26,543 nt of DNA from DATIRA01 sp964553405 (GCA_964553405.1 CAZKLS010000029.1:1-26543), one strand, 5' to 3'. Numbered from the stretch's first letter, positions 17,351 through 24,487 are shown. A program made the numbers and translations. The notes: a model not told the origin generated them from the letters alone.

Positions 17351-19977
17351 GCAAGATGCGAGAACCGACCCGACAGATGAGCACTGCGGAGCTGCGCGCC
17401 GCGTTTCTCGAGTTCTTCCGCCAGCACGGCCACACCGTCGTGCCGTCGAGTTCGCTGGTGCCGCTCAACGATCCGACGCTGCTGTTCACGAACGCCGGGA
17501 TGGTGCAGTTCAAGGATGCGTTCCTCGGCAAGGAGAAACGCAGTTACGTGCGCGCCGCCAGCAGCCAGCGTTGCGTGCGCGCGGGCGGCAAGCACAACGA
17601 CCTCGAGAACGTCGGCTACACGGCGCGCCACCACACGTTCTTCGAGATGCTGGGCAACTTCAGCTTCGGCGACTACTTCAAGCGCGAGGCGATCCATTAC
17701 GCCTGGGACTTCGTGACCGGCACGCTCGGTATCCCGCCAGAGCGGCTCTGGGTCACTGTCTACGAGGAAGACGACGGCGCCGCCGAGATCTGGCTCAAGG
17801 AGGTCGGCGTCGACCCGGGCCGTTTCACCCGCATGGGCATGCAGTCGAATTTCTGGGCCATGGGCGACACCGGTCCCTGCGGGCCGTGCAGCGAGATCTT
17901 CTACGACCACGGTCCCGACGTGCAGGGCGGTCCGCCCGGCTCGCCGAACGAGGACGGCGACCGGTACGTCGAGATCTGGAATCTCGTGTTCATGCAGTTC
18001 GACCGGTCCGCCGACGGCACGATGAAGCCGCTGCCCAAGCCGTCCGTGGACACCGGCATGGGCCTCGAGCGCATCGCCGCGGTGATGCAGGGCGTGCACG
18101 GCAACTACGACATCGACCTGTTCCGCAGCCTGATCCGGGCTGCAGCCGAGGCGACCGGCACGGCCGACCTGCGGTCGAGCTCGCTGCGCGTGATCGCCGA
18201 CCACATCCGGGCCTGTGCGTTCCTGATCGCCGACGGCGTGCTGCCATCGAACGAAGGCCGCGGTTACGTGCTGCGGCGGATCATCCGTCGTGCGATACGC
18301 CATGGCTACAAGCTGGGACAGCGCGAGCCTTTCTTCCACACGCTCGTCGCGCCGCTGGAGCGCGAGATGGGCGCGGCTTACCCCGAGCTGACCTCAGGGC
18401 AGGCGCACGTCGAGCGCGTGCTGGCGCAGGAGGAGGAACGCTTCGCCGAGACGCTGAGCCAGGGCATGGGCCTGCTGGACGGGGCGATAGCGGGGCTCAG
18501 TGGCCGGCGAATTCCGGGCGAAACCGTCTTCAAGCTCTACGACACCTACGGCTTCCCGGTGGACCTCACCAACGACGTCGCACGTGAGCGCGGGCTCGAG
18601 ATCGACGAAGCCGGCTTCGAAGCGGCGATGGAAGAACAGCGCGCCAGGGCGCGCGCCGCGAGCAAGTTCGGTGTGGACCTTCGCGCCGGGCTCAGCACCG
18701 AGGCGCAGACCACGTTCACGGGCTACGAGTCGGCGCACGGCACCGGCCGCGTCGTGGAGATCTTCCGCGGCAAGGAACCGGTTACGGAACTACGCTCGGG
18801 CGAGCAGGGTGAAGTGCTGCTGGACCGCACGCCCTTCTACGCCGAGAGCGGCGGCCAGGTGGGCGACGAGGGCGTGCTGATGAACGCCGAGGTGCGCTTC
18901 GCGGTCGAGGACACGCAGAAGCTCGGCAGGGCGCACCTGCACATCGGCCGGCTCGAGCAGGGAACGCTCCGGGTCGGCGACACCGTCCAGGCGCAGGTGG
19001 ACGAGGACCGCCGCGAGGCGATCCGCCTGAACCACTCGGCCACGCACCTGCTCCACGCGGCGTTGCGCCAGGTGCTCGGCACGCACGTCACGCAGAAGGG
19101 CTCGCTGGTCGCGCCGGACCGCCTGCGGTTCGACTTCTCGCATTACGCCGCGCTGACGCCGGAGGAGCTGCAGCAGATCGAGCAGATCGTGAATAGCCAG
19201 ATCCGTGCGAATGCCGATGCCCGGACCCGGATGATGAAGTTCGACGAGGCGGTCGCCGCTGGCGCGATGGCGCTGTTCGGCGAGAAATACGACGAGGACG
19301 TGCGCGTGCTCAGCATCGGCGACTTCTCGACCGAACTCTGCGGCGGCACGCACGTCTCACGGGCCGGCGACATCGGCCTGTTCCGGATCGTCAGCGAAGG
19401 CGGCATCGCCGCTGGAGTGCGCCGCATCGAGGCCGTGACCGGCCAGGGCGCGCTCGATTTCGTGGTCCAGACGGACCATATGCTGCGTGACGTCGCCAGC
19501 GCAGTACGCGCGACGCGGGACGACGTGCAGGATAAGGTGCAGCAATTGCTGGAGCGCTCGCGGCGCCTGGAGAAAGAAGTCGCCCAGCTCAAGCAGAAGC
19601 TGGCAGGCGGCAGCGGGCGCGATCTCGCGGCCGACGCGGCGGATGTCGCCGGCGTCAAGGTGCTCGCGACGACGATCGACGGCGCGGATGCCGCAGCGCT
19701 CAGGAATGCCGTCGATCAGCTCAAAAACAAGCTGAAAACAGCGGTAATCGTGCTCTCCTCGGTAGGCGAAGACGGCAAGGTCACGCTGATCGCCGGTGTG
19801 ACCGGCGATCTCGCCTCGACCGTCAAGGCCGGCGAGCTGGTCAACTTCGTGGCGCAGCAGGTTGGCGGTCGCGGCGGCGGTCGGGCAGACCTGGCACAGG
19901 CGGGTGGCAACCGGCCAGACCAGCTCGATTCCGCGCTCGAGAGCGTGCAGTCATGGGTCGGCGAGCGGCTCGGTTGA
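17347..19977 (+). CDS. alaS: Alanyl-tRNA synthetase
   Basis: An 876-residue class IIc synthetase, full length. The catalytic core has SSSLVPLNDPTLLFTNAGM, the QRCVRAGGKHNDLENVGYTARHHTFFEMLGNFSFGDYFK block and GMGLERIAAV. The editing domain that removes mischarged Ser and Gly has the zinc ligands HSATHLLHAAL and CGGTHVSRAGDIG. The C-terminal C-Ala domain follows a coiled coil and ends with GGRGGGRADLAQAGG. ATG 17347 overlaps the recX stop as ATGA, favouring that start; the ATG at 17377 (MSTAELRAAF) is closer to the usual family N terminus. Downstream is 271 bases of leader before csrA. Confidence 0.97.
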   Translation: MSKMREPTRQMSTAELRAAFLEFFRQHGHTVVPSSSLVPLNDPTLLFTNAGMVQFKDAFLGKEKRSYVRAASSQRCVRAGGKHNDLENVGYTARHHTFFEMLGNFSFGDYFKREAIHYAWDFVTGTLGIPPERLWVTVYEEDDGAAEIWLKEVGVDPGRFTRMGMQSNFWAMGDTGPCGPCSEIFYDHGPDVQGGPPGSPNEDGDRYVEIWNLVFMQFDRSADGTMKPLPKPSVDTGMGLERIAAVMQGVHGNYDIDLFRSLIRAAAEATGTADLRSSSLRVIADHIRACAFLIADGVLPSNEGRGYVLRRIIRRAIRHGYKLGQREPFFHTLVAPLEREMGAAYPELTSGQAHVERVLAQEEERFAETLSQGMGLLDGAIAGLSGRRIPGETVFKLYDTYGFPVDLTNDVARERGLEIDEAGFEAAMEEQRARARAASKFGVDLRAGLSTEAQTTFTGYESAHGTGRVVEIFRGKEPVTELRSGEQGEVLLDRTPFYAESGGQVGDEGVLMNAEVRFAVEDTQKLGRAHLHIGRLEQGTLRVGDTVQAQVDEDRREAIRLNHSATHLLHAALRQVLGTHVTQKGSLVAPDRLRFDFSHYAALTPEELQQIEQIVNSQIRANADARTRMMKFDEAVAAGAMALFGEKYDEDVRVLSIGDFSTELCGGTHVSRAGDIGLFRIVSEGGIAAGVRRIEAVTGQGALDFVVQTDHMLRDVASAVRATRDDVQDKVQQLLERSRRLEKEVAQLKQKLAGGSGRDLAADAADVAGVKVLATTIDGADAAALRNAVDQLKNKLKTAVIVLSSVGEDGKVTLIAGVTGDLASTVKAGELVNFVAQQVGGRGGGRADLAQAGGNRPDQLDSALESVQSWVGERLG

Positions 19978-20043
19978 CCGACGTCGGATCGGCGCAGCGG
20001 TCCAGATTTCGTACGGTCTTCGCAAAATATCCGCGAAGCATTG

Positions 20044-20072
20044 CTGACATCGCCTGAGGCAAGGAGTATCTT
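20044..20072 (+). promoter_or_regulatory. Candidate sigma-70 promoter for csrA
   Basis: CTGACA (5 of 6 to TTGACA) is followed after 17 bases by TATCTT (4 of 6 to TATAAT), in an AT-richer patch after alaS. Transcription from here would give a leader of about 170 bases before csrA. Confidence 0.4.
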
Positions 20073-20171
20073 TTGTGACCTTAGCGGGGTGGCCTCATAG
20101 TTGGCCGGCACGCTGACGGCGACGGCGATACGGAACTAATTAGAAGATACACGGTCGCCTCAGAGCGCGGC

Positions 20172-20248
20172 GGAGGAGCCAGGGACCTGGCGAGTCTTCC
20201 AGCCGCTGACTTGGACGAGGCCATGATGGCCAGGAGCAGGATTCGGAC
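20172..20248 (+). promoter_or_regulatory. GGA-rich csrA leader, probable CsrA autoregulatory site
   Basis: Seven GGA triplets occur at 20172, 20175, 20183, 20213, 20233, 20239 and 20245. The one at 20239 is part of the ribosome site AGGA, seven bases before the ATG, and another lies between it and the start. CsrA proteins bind GGA in loops, and a cluster over the ribosome site is the known pattern for translational self-repression in E. coli. Confidence 0.55.
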
Positions 20249-20479
20249 ATGTTGATACTTACGCGACGCGTAGGCGAGACGGTCATGATCGGAAACGACG
20301 TGACCGTCACGGTGCTGGGTGTCAAGGGTAACCAGGTGCGCATCGGCGTGAACGCGCCCCGCGATGTTGCTGTTCATCGCGAGGAGATTTTCGAGCGCAT
20401 CAAGCGCGAGGAAGAGGGCGGCGCAGCCCGCCCCGCAAGGTCTGGCAACGGCCAGGACCAGGACCAGGATTCCTACTGA
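20249..20479 (+). CDS. csrA: Carbon storage regulator CsrA/RsmA
   Basis: A 76-residue RNA-binding dimer that represses or stabilises many mRNAs. The core MLILTRRVGETVMIGNDVTVTVLGVKGNQVRIGVNAP is canonical, with RNA-contact residues Leu4, Arg7 and Arg44 (VAVHREEI). The tail after residue 55 is longer than the E. coli one and rich in Gly, Gln and Asp (GQDQDQDSY). The alaS-csrA-tRNA-Ser-tRNA-Arg order matches E. coli. Confidence 0.97.
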   Translation: MLILTRRVGETVMIGNDVTVTVLGVKGNQVRIGVNAPRDVAVHREEIFERIKREEEGGAARPARSGNGQDQDQDSY

Positions 20480-20484
20480 CCTGA

Positions 20485-20543
20485 CCCGCCGCGGGCCCGG
20501 GCGGGCCTGCGCGCCTTCAATCGCTGAGCAGGCACGGATTTTT
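20485..20543 (+). terminator. Possible csrA terminator
   Basis: CCCGCC pairs with GGCGGG (20485-20505), and a second, longer-range pairing GCCTGC/GCAGGC (20505-20533) is followed a few bases later by a five-T run. The geometry is imperfect, so this is a tentative terminator separating csrA from the tRNA genes. Confidence 0.3.
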
Positions 20544-20551
20544 CGCCTCCC

Positions 20552-20580
20552 TTTACGCGGCGACCCGGGACCGTTATCCT
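20552..20580 (+). promoter_or_regulatory. Candidate tRNA-Ser promoter with GC-rich discriminator
   Basis: TTTACG and TATCCT are 17 bases apart, 20 bases before the tRNA. The stretch after the -10 (TCGCGGC) is GC-rich, as in growth-rate-controlled stable-RNA promoters. Confidence 0.45.
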
Positions 20581-20599
20581 TCGCGGCTCTCTGAGAAAC

Positions 20600-20690
20600 G
20601 GAGAGATGGCCGAGTGGTCGAAGGCGCTCCCCTGCTAAGGGAGTATGGGCCAAAAGCCCATCGAGGGTTCGAATCCCTCTCTCTCCGCCA
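20600..20690 (+). tRNA. tRNA-Ser (anticodon GCU)
   Basis: A 91-base class II tRNA. The acceptor stem is GGAGAGA / TCTCTCC with discriminator G and an encoded CCA. The anticodon stem CTCCC/GGGAG closes the loop CTGCTAA with anticodon GCT, reading AGC and AGU codons. A long variable arm (TATGGGCCAAAAGCCCATC) and T-arm GAGGGTTCGAATCCCTC follow. It sits between csrA and tRNA-Arg, as serV does in E. coli. Confidence 0.97.
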
Positions 20691-20698
20691 GTAGACCC

Positions 20699-20714
20699 CG
20701 GCGAATTTTCGCCG
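20699..20714 (+). other. Hairpin between the two tRNA genes
   Basis: CGGCGAA (20699-20705) and TTCGCCG (20708-20714) are perfect inverted repeats separated by two bases. No T-run follows, so a processing or spacer hairpin in a joint tRNA-Ser/tRNA-Arg transcript is more likely than a terminator. Confidence 0.4.
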
Positions 20715-20730
20715 CGATGTTTGGCAGCGC

Positions 20731-20807
20731 GCGCCCGTAGCTCAGTTGGATAGAGTGTCTGGCTACGAACCAGAAGGTCGGGAGTTCGAATCTCTCCGGG
20801 CGCGCCA
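20731..20807 (+). tRNA. tRNA-Arg (anticodon ACG)
   Basis: A 77-base tRNA with acceptor stem GCGCCCG / CGGGCGC, D-arm GCTCAGTTGGATAGAGT, anticodon stem TCTGG/CCAGA around loop CTACGAA (anticodon ACG, expected to be modified to ICG), T-arm GGGAGTTCGAATCTCTC, discriminator G and encoded CCA. Its 3' half from the first base of the anticodon loop is duplicated downstream, which marks this gene as an integration site. Confidence 0.97.
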
Positions 20808-20821
20808 GTTGCATCAAAGGC
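20763..20821 (+). repeat. att-like direct repeat, proximal copy (within tRNA-Arg)
   Basis: This 59-base stretch runs from the first base of the anticodon loop through the CCA and 14 bases beyond. It is identical to 21727-21785. A weaker similarity continues on both copies through a terminator-like hairpin and a GCTTT tract for about 40 more bases. Repeats that start in the anticodon loop are the usual product of tyrosine-integrase recombination into a tRNA gene. Confidence 0.88.
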
Positions 20822-20852
20822 TTACGTTAACCAGTAGGCCCTCATGCTTTTT
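20819..20852 (+). terminator. Decayed terminator after tRNA-Arg
   Basis: GGCTTAC pairs with GTAGGCC (one G-T pair) and a TTTTT run follows (20848-20852). This corresponds to the intact terminator after the distal repeat copy, but with the outer A-T pairs lost. Confidence 0.5.
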
Positions 20853-20864
20853 GGCGTAAGGAAA

Positions 20865-20890
20865 TACGAACCAGAAGGCCGGGAGTTCGA
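20865..20890 (+). repeat. Third, partial att-like copy
   Basis: Twenty-six bases (TACGAACCAGAAGGCCGGGA and on to GTTCGA) match the tRNA-Arg anticodon-loop to T-loop segment with a single T-to-C change, then diverge. It begins one base later in the anticodon loop than the other copies. It suggests a second, tandem integration at the same site. Confidence 0.75.
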
Positions 20891-21018
20891 CGATGCGGCA
20901 CGAAGTGCCGCCGAAGGACGCCCGCCGCCGTGGCGGCGGCGGTCCCGAGCGTGAGCGAGGGACGAGCGACCGGCAGGCCGCGAGCAATCTCTACCGGCTC
21001 GCAAATCTGGTACGTGCC

Positions 21019-21258
21019 TTATTGATTCGCAGCCGCCTTCTGTTGCCCGAGTCTCTCGGCCAGCCACATCTTGATGAGCGACTGGCGCGTCACGCCAAGT
21101 CGGGTTGCTTCCTGGTCGATGGAACGGACCATCCAGCTCGGGAAATCCACATTGACTCGCTTCGCGTCGACGCCGGCGCGCCGAGCCTTCGTCAGGTCAA
21201 GGTTGCCCGTGACGTCCTTACCTGCATCGAAGTTCTGATCAAATTTCTTCGCTTTCAT
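21019..21258 (-). CDS. brnA: BrnA-type antitoxin
   Basis: A 79-residue protein matching the BrnA antitoxin family: MKAKKFDQNFDAGKDVTGNLDLTKARR forms the toxin-wrapping part, and VNVDFPSWMVRSIDQEATRLGVTRQSLIKMWLAERL forms the C-terminal ribbon-helix-helix DNA-binding part. It should neutralise BrnT and repress the shared promoter as a complex. The start overlaps the brnT 3' end by 20 bases, the usual toxin-first order of this module. It is the cargo nearest the proximal att repeats. Confidence 0.9.
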   Translation of the reverse strand: MKAKKFDQNFDAGKDVTGNLDLTKARRAGVDAKRVNVDFPSWMVRSIDQEATRLGVTRQSLIKMWLAERLGQQKAAANQ

Positions 21259-21508
21259 ACAGCGCCACCTCCTCAGTCCGGGAGCGCCGGACCGAGATCA
21301 ATCGGATGTTCTCGCCACGGCGAGTAATGACCGCCGACCAGTGTTTGTCCCCGATCCTGCCAATCACCAGCCAGCGGGGCTCGTCCACGACTCTCGCGGG
21401 TATCTCCACCAGTGCGTCGTCGCCCCATAGCGCCAGCGCGGTCTCGAAATCGATTCCGTGCTTGCGCTTGTTCTCCGTGCTCTTGGCCGGGTCGTACTCA
21501 AATCTCAT
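21239..21508 (-). CDS. brnT: BrnT-type toxin (ribonuclease)
   Basis: An 89-residue protein of the BrnT family, RelE-fold RNases that block translation when free. Family marks are MRFEYDPAKS, NKRKHGIDFETALALW, DEPRWLVIGRIGDKHWSAVITRRG and ISVRRSRTEEVALYES. It is first in a two-gene operon with brnA. Immediately upstream is an AT-rich region with a near-perfect palindrome that fits an autoregulatory operator. Its location between tRNA-derived repeats suggests it helps keep the element in the population. Confidence 0.92.
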   Translation of the reverse strand: MRFEYDPAKSTENKRKHGIDFETALALWGDDALVEIPARVVDEPRWLVIGRIGDKHWSAVITRRGENIRLISVRRSRTEEVALYESEEI

Positions 21509-21519
21509 GCCGCTCGATG

Positions 21520-21565
21520 TACCATGATGTCATGGTATATAAAAGGTATAAATAATATACCACAA
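21520..21565 (-). promoter_or_regulatory. brnTA promoter and probable BrnA operator
   Basis: TACCATGA-TG-TCATGGTA (21520-21537) is a perfect 8-bp inverted repeat 12 bases upstream of the brnT start. It overlaps a minus-strand -10 candidate TATATA (21536-21541), with TTGTGG (21560-21565) 18 bases further upstream. GGTATA is repeated at 21534 and 21545 and TATACC occurs at 21556. The patch is strikingly AT-rich for this chromosome. Confidence 0.55.
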
Positions 21566-21726
21566 TCGTCACATGAAGATCCGTGCGTGTCGATGGTATG
21601 TTTCGTTGCTTGGAACGTAGGGTTGAATCTGCCCTTGACGTACCTTGGCGACGCTCGGCGGAAAGTGTGGTGAGGGCGGGCCATCCAAGTTGTTGATTTG
21701 AAAGAGTCCCAATTCTTCACGGCGCC
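21566..21726. other. Non-coding stretch inside the element
   Basis: Between the brnT promoter and the distal att repeat I see no gene. The short open frames here have no recognisable features, and the minus-strand ones run into the antisense of the tRNA fragment. Confidence 0.5.
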
Positions 21727-21785
21727 CTACGAACCAGAAGGTCGGGAGTTCGAATCTCTCCGGGCGCGCCAGTTGCATCAAAGGC
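21727..21785 (+). repeat. att-like direct repeat, distal copy (tRNA-Arg 3' fragment)
   Basis: Identical over 59 bases to 20763-20821, beginning at the anticodon loop. It has no 5' tRNA half, so it is a tRNA-Arg fragment rather than a gene. It runs directly into an intact terminator, unlike the proximal copy. Confidence 0.88.
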
Positions 21786-21815
21786 CTACGTGACCCGTAG
21801 GCCTTTATGCTTTCT
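21780..21815 (+). terminator. Intact intrinsic terminator after the distal tRNA fragment
   Basis: AAAGGCCTACG (21780-21790) pairs perfectly with CGTAGGCCTTT (21796-21806) around TGACC and is followed by ATGCTTTCT. It looks like the original terminator of tRNA-Arg, now displaced from the functional gene. Confidence 0.7.
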
Positions 21816-21924
21816 GCCGTAGGTAAACCTTAGGGTCACCCTGCCCGGGCGCCCGAACCGCGCTGCTTCACAATTTTTTTGGCGGCGATCGTCGAGAGGC
21901 CAGAGTTCACTGGCAGTGTCGTAT

Positions 21925-23139
21925 TCAGCGGTCGGATCGACTCAGCTGCAGCTGCATGTCGTCCAGCAGCCAGGTCGGGATGTCCTGCAGGATTGGAGGG
22001 ATATGTCGCCAGGGATCTGCGGAGCGTCCCAGTTCGTAGCCCAGGTTGAAGCTGGTCTGCATCTGCCCGGTATCAAACGCCAGGAAGTTGTGGCCCACAT
22101 CCGCGTCGTCGGGGATCGAAACCATTCTGAATTCGTAGCCCCGAACCTTGGCTGCCGCGTAAGCGCGCAGCAATTGGCCATCCGTCGAGTTGCTCATCAT
22201 GACCCCTAAAGCCGGACCTGCCAGGTGCAGCGCGTCGTTACGCACGGCCTGGGGCCTCGACTTCTTTTGCCCATTCTGCACGACGAACACGGTTCCCGGT
22301 CCGAACTGCGGCGGCTTCGGCTTCTCGGTACCGGCAAGTCCGACAACGACGAGGTTCTGCCGCACCCCGCCGTCCACGAAGAGGTAGCCGTATATCTCCA
22401 CCGGCGGGAAAACGATGGGAGGCGCCGCCGAGGCACGCAGCACCTGCTTGTAGAGCTCGAGCGCCTCCCGCGTTCCCTCCTTGGCGATCAACCCCATATT
22501 CCAGACCCAGGTCTGGCCATAGTCGAGGTTGGTGGTCCCCACCAGAAGGACGCGATGTTCGTCATGGGCGGCTGCAACGCGTTGCAGTACCTCGGCAGTG
22601 ATGTACTTGTCGAGCAGTGCCTGCAGGGGCGCCGTGTCGTATACGGAGTTCCTCCCCCACAGAAGGCTGAACAGGCGCTTCTTGCTCGTGTAGATGTCCG
22701 CGGCGCTGATGGTCGTGAAGATCTCCTCGAGGAGGGCATCGTCCCCGGGCGTCCCAAGGAAGGCGTGAGTCGCGAGCAGCGCGCCGGTACTGACGCCAGT
22801 GACCACGTCGAACTCCGGACGCTGACCGCTCTCGGTCAGGCCCTTTAGAAGGCCGGCCCCGAACGCCCCGTACTGCCCGCCCCCGGAGAGTTCCAGGATG
22901 TTGAGGGCATGTCCGCGCAGTTTCTCCAGCGTCACCAGCACACCTTCGTCTGCCGATGCCCCTTCGCTGACGAACCCTACCATGCGATCCGGGTTCAGCG
23001 GATCGTGACCATTGGGTAGGGCGGCGTACGGCACAGGTTGCCGCGACAGTACCCGCTCGGGGGATGACGCACAGCCGCCAAGGGTCGCCAGCAAGAGCGC
23101 CGCGAACAGAGAGAACCAGCAGACAGGTCGTGTCTTCAT
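21925..23139 (-). CDS. Patatin-like phospholipase lipoprotein
   Basis: A 404-residue protein with a lipoprotein signal MKTRPVCWFSLFAALLLATL and lipobox LGGC (Cys23), so it is envelope-anchored. The patatin domain has the glycine-rich oxyanion loop SGGGQYGAFGAG (from about residue 85), the nucleophile GVSTG (Ser117) and the acid in FVDGGVRQN (Asp256). Together these form the Ser-Asp dyad of acyl hydrolases. The open frame continues 22 codons upstream, but the ATG at 23139 is chosen because the signal peptide starts there. It lies 78 bases downstream of the AraC-type gene on the same strand. A weak GCCAG/CTGGC hairpin follows the stop. The lipid substrate is unknown. Confidence 0.88.
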   Translation of the reverse strand: MKTRPVCWFSLFAALLLATLGGCASSPERVLSRQPVPYAALPNGHDPLNPDRMVGFVSEGASADEGVLVTLEKLRGHALNILELSGGGQYGAFGAGLLKGLTESGQRPEFDVVTGVSTGALLATHAFLGTPGDDALLEEIFTTISAADIYTSKKRLFSLLWGRNSVYDTAPLQALLDKYITAEVLQRVAAAHDEHRVLLVGTTNLDYGQTWVWNMGLIAKEGTREALELYKQVLRASAAPPIVFPPVEIYGYLFVDGGVRQNLVVVGLAGTEKPKPPQFGPGTVFVVQNGQKKSRPQAVRNDALHLAGPALGVMMSNSTDGQLLRAYAAAKVRGYEFRMVSIPDDADVGHNFLAFDTGQMQTSFNLGYELGRSADPWRHIPPILQDIPTWLLDDMQLQLSRSDR

Positions 23140-23217
23140 TTCACCACTCTTTGGCAGACCAGATCGGTCAGCGGGGCTCGGCATCGGTGGCACTGCCCGC
23201 AACACCAGTGCGGCCAG

Positions 23218-24204
23218 TCAGCTCGAACACCGGTTGAGTGTCGTCGTCGGCGATTCGCCAAAAAATTCGCGGTATTCCGCAGAGAACCGGCCGAGGTGGG
23301 TGAGGCCGGAATCGAGCGCCGCGCTCTTCACGAGTCGCCGGTTCGGATTGGGCTCCAGCAGTGCCAGTCGAGCGTCGGTAAGGCGACGCTTCTTGAAATA
23401 TGCCATCGGCGAGCTGCCGCACATTGCCATGAAGGCCTTGTGCAGCGTGCCCTGACTCACGCCGGCAGCCGCGCAAAGGTCTGCGAGTGAGACCGGCCCG
23501 GCCTGAGCAGCCTCGAAGCGTTCCTCGGCCCTGCGAACGATCCTGCCGAGTTTCGCGGCCGCGCGAGCCTTGGATTTCGGCGCCGGTCGCGCCTGCAGGT
23601 ACAGATCCGTGACTGTTTCCACGATGCTGCGCGTGAGGATGTCGTGAGCGCCGGGGGGCAGTGCACTCCCGCGGCCCGCATTGATGTGACCCTTGAGCTT
23701 TGCGACCAGTGAATGTCTGAACCGGGCAAAGGTTGCGGGGGGCACTTCGATCGAGCCGCCGCGGAGCTGGACCTCGTCGGTGTCGATGCCGTCGAGCGCG
23801 GCGATGGTGGCAATAAATTCCTCGCGCCGTAGAGCAACCGCAACCGTCTCGCGATTGCTCCCATATACCTGGTAGAAAGTGTCGTCCACCGGGGCATAGA
23901 TCGAAGAGGCGCGAACGTGCTCGCCATTCATTACGAACCGGCCGCCCCAGGACAGGGGAATCACGATTCCGGTGTAGCCTGGATCCAGATCGGCCAACGT
24001 ACTGGCACCGGGCGCACGGATGCGCGCGTAGTAAATGGAGCCAGCGGATCCGGAAATGACGGTCACGACCGCTCGGAGCTCGCCCCTCGCGAACTGCGTC
24101 ATCGACTCCAATCGAACTGGCAATCCGCGCCGACGAACCTCGCGAAGTCCTCTTATGTCGGTTCCGTAAAAGCTGGCCTGGGCCATTTCTGCTCGTCTCT
24201 CCAT
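23218..24204 (-). CDS. AraC-family transcriptional regulator
   Basis: A 328-residue regulator. The C-terminal third is a two-helix-turn-helix AraC/XylS domain: VSLADLCAAAGVSQGTLHKAFMAMCGSSPMAYFKKRRLTDARLALL, then the second unit with VKSAALDSGLTHLGRFSAEYREFFGESP. The N-terminal ~200 residues read like the cupin-type AraC-ligand domain seen in regulators of aromatic catabolism (LSWGGRFVMNG...). It is transcribed away from the enolase-superfamily operon across a 283-base region and upstream of the patatin gene, so it probably controls one or both. ATG 24204 and ATG 24186 (MAQASFYG) are alternative starts. Confidence 0.9.
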   Translation of the reverse strand: MERRAEMAQASFYGTDIRGLREVRRRGLPVRLESMTQFARGELRAVVTVISGSAGSIYYARIRAPGASTLADLDPGYTGIVIPLSWGGRFVMNGEHVRASSIYAPVDDTFYQVYGSNRETVAVALRREEFIATIAALDGIDTDEVQLRGGSIEVPPATFARFRHSLVAKLKGHINAGRGSALPPGAHDILTRSIVETVTDLYLQARPAPKSKARAAAKLGRIVRRAEERFEAAQAGPVSLADLCAAAGVSQGTLHKAFMAMCGSSPMAYFKKRRLTDARLALLEPNPNRRLVKSAALDSGLTHLGRFSAEYREFFGESPTTTLNRCSS

Positions 24205-24246
24205 CCGCCCGGCAGGTGATCCCTGTCAAAAGTGTCTGGCTGACCT

Positions 24247-24330
24247 GACCTCGACCGCCTCCTCGGTGTGCGCCTCGAGGTCGAAACCGCTTTTGCAAGA
24301 ATTGGATACTGATTTTCGGGTTCTTATACA
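24247..24330 (+). promoter_or_regulatory. Divergent regulatory region: inverted repeat and candidate promoter
   Basis: GACCTCGA (24247-24254) and TCGAGGTC (24275-24282) are perfect inverted repeats 20 bases apart. Downstream, TTGGAT (24302-24307) and TATACA (24325-24330) are 17 bases apart and could drive the plus-strand operon with a leader of about 150 bases. TGACC is also tandemly repeated at 24241-24250. The rest of 24205-24487 holds nothing I recognise. Confidence 0.4.
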
Positions 24331-24487
24331 ACGAATTCGATATACGTTGAAGTCGCTGCGATCGGGAGATCGCCCGCTCCCGGCATTTTCGCGACGCTCT
24401 TGCAGGGCGCAATCACGGCAGGCGGAAGGCAGGCCAAATGGTTCCACGGCGGTCGGGCTCCAATGCTCTGGCGGTCAGCGAGGGTTC

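Larger units (their letters stand above)
20822..21726. mobile_element. Remnant of a tRNA-Arg-integrated element (about 0.9 kb)
   Basis: The DNA between the two 59-bp tRNA-derived repeats carries only a third partial att-like copy, two hairpin-rich stretches and the brnT/brnA pair. No integrase, transposase or replication gene is present, so this is either a deletion remnant, a satellite mobilised in trans, or the scar of several integrations. Bases 20891-21018 hold a GCGGCAC-GAA-GTGCCGC hairpin (20895-20911) and a GAGCG-rich low-complexity run, with no gene. Confidence 0.6.

Noticed and set aside
20081..20653. 190-codon minus-strand open frame over csrA
   Set aside because: It is antisense to csrA and its leader, with no recognisable domain or ribosome site.
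20635..20817. Minus-strand open frame with RPERFELPTFW and GFEPSMGF
   Set aside because: It is the antisense of tRNA-Arg and tRNA-Ser. These peptide strings are a well-known false annotation over tRNA genes. The same applies to the frame at 21569-21781 over the tRNA fragment.
20895..20940. Hairpins GCGGCAC/GTGCCGC and GCCGCCGCC/GGCGGCGGC as a CRISPR-like or toxin-RNA element
   Set aside because: There are no regularly spaced repeats; they are simple GC-rich inverted repeats.
24266..24487. N-terminal extension of the enolase-superfamily protein
   Set aside because: The extra 74 codons are low-quality sequence over the promoter region; MQITDVKTWAV is the normal family start.
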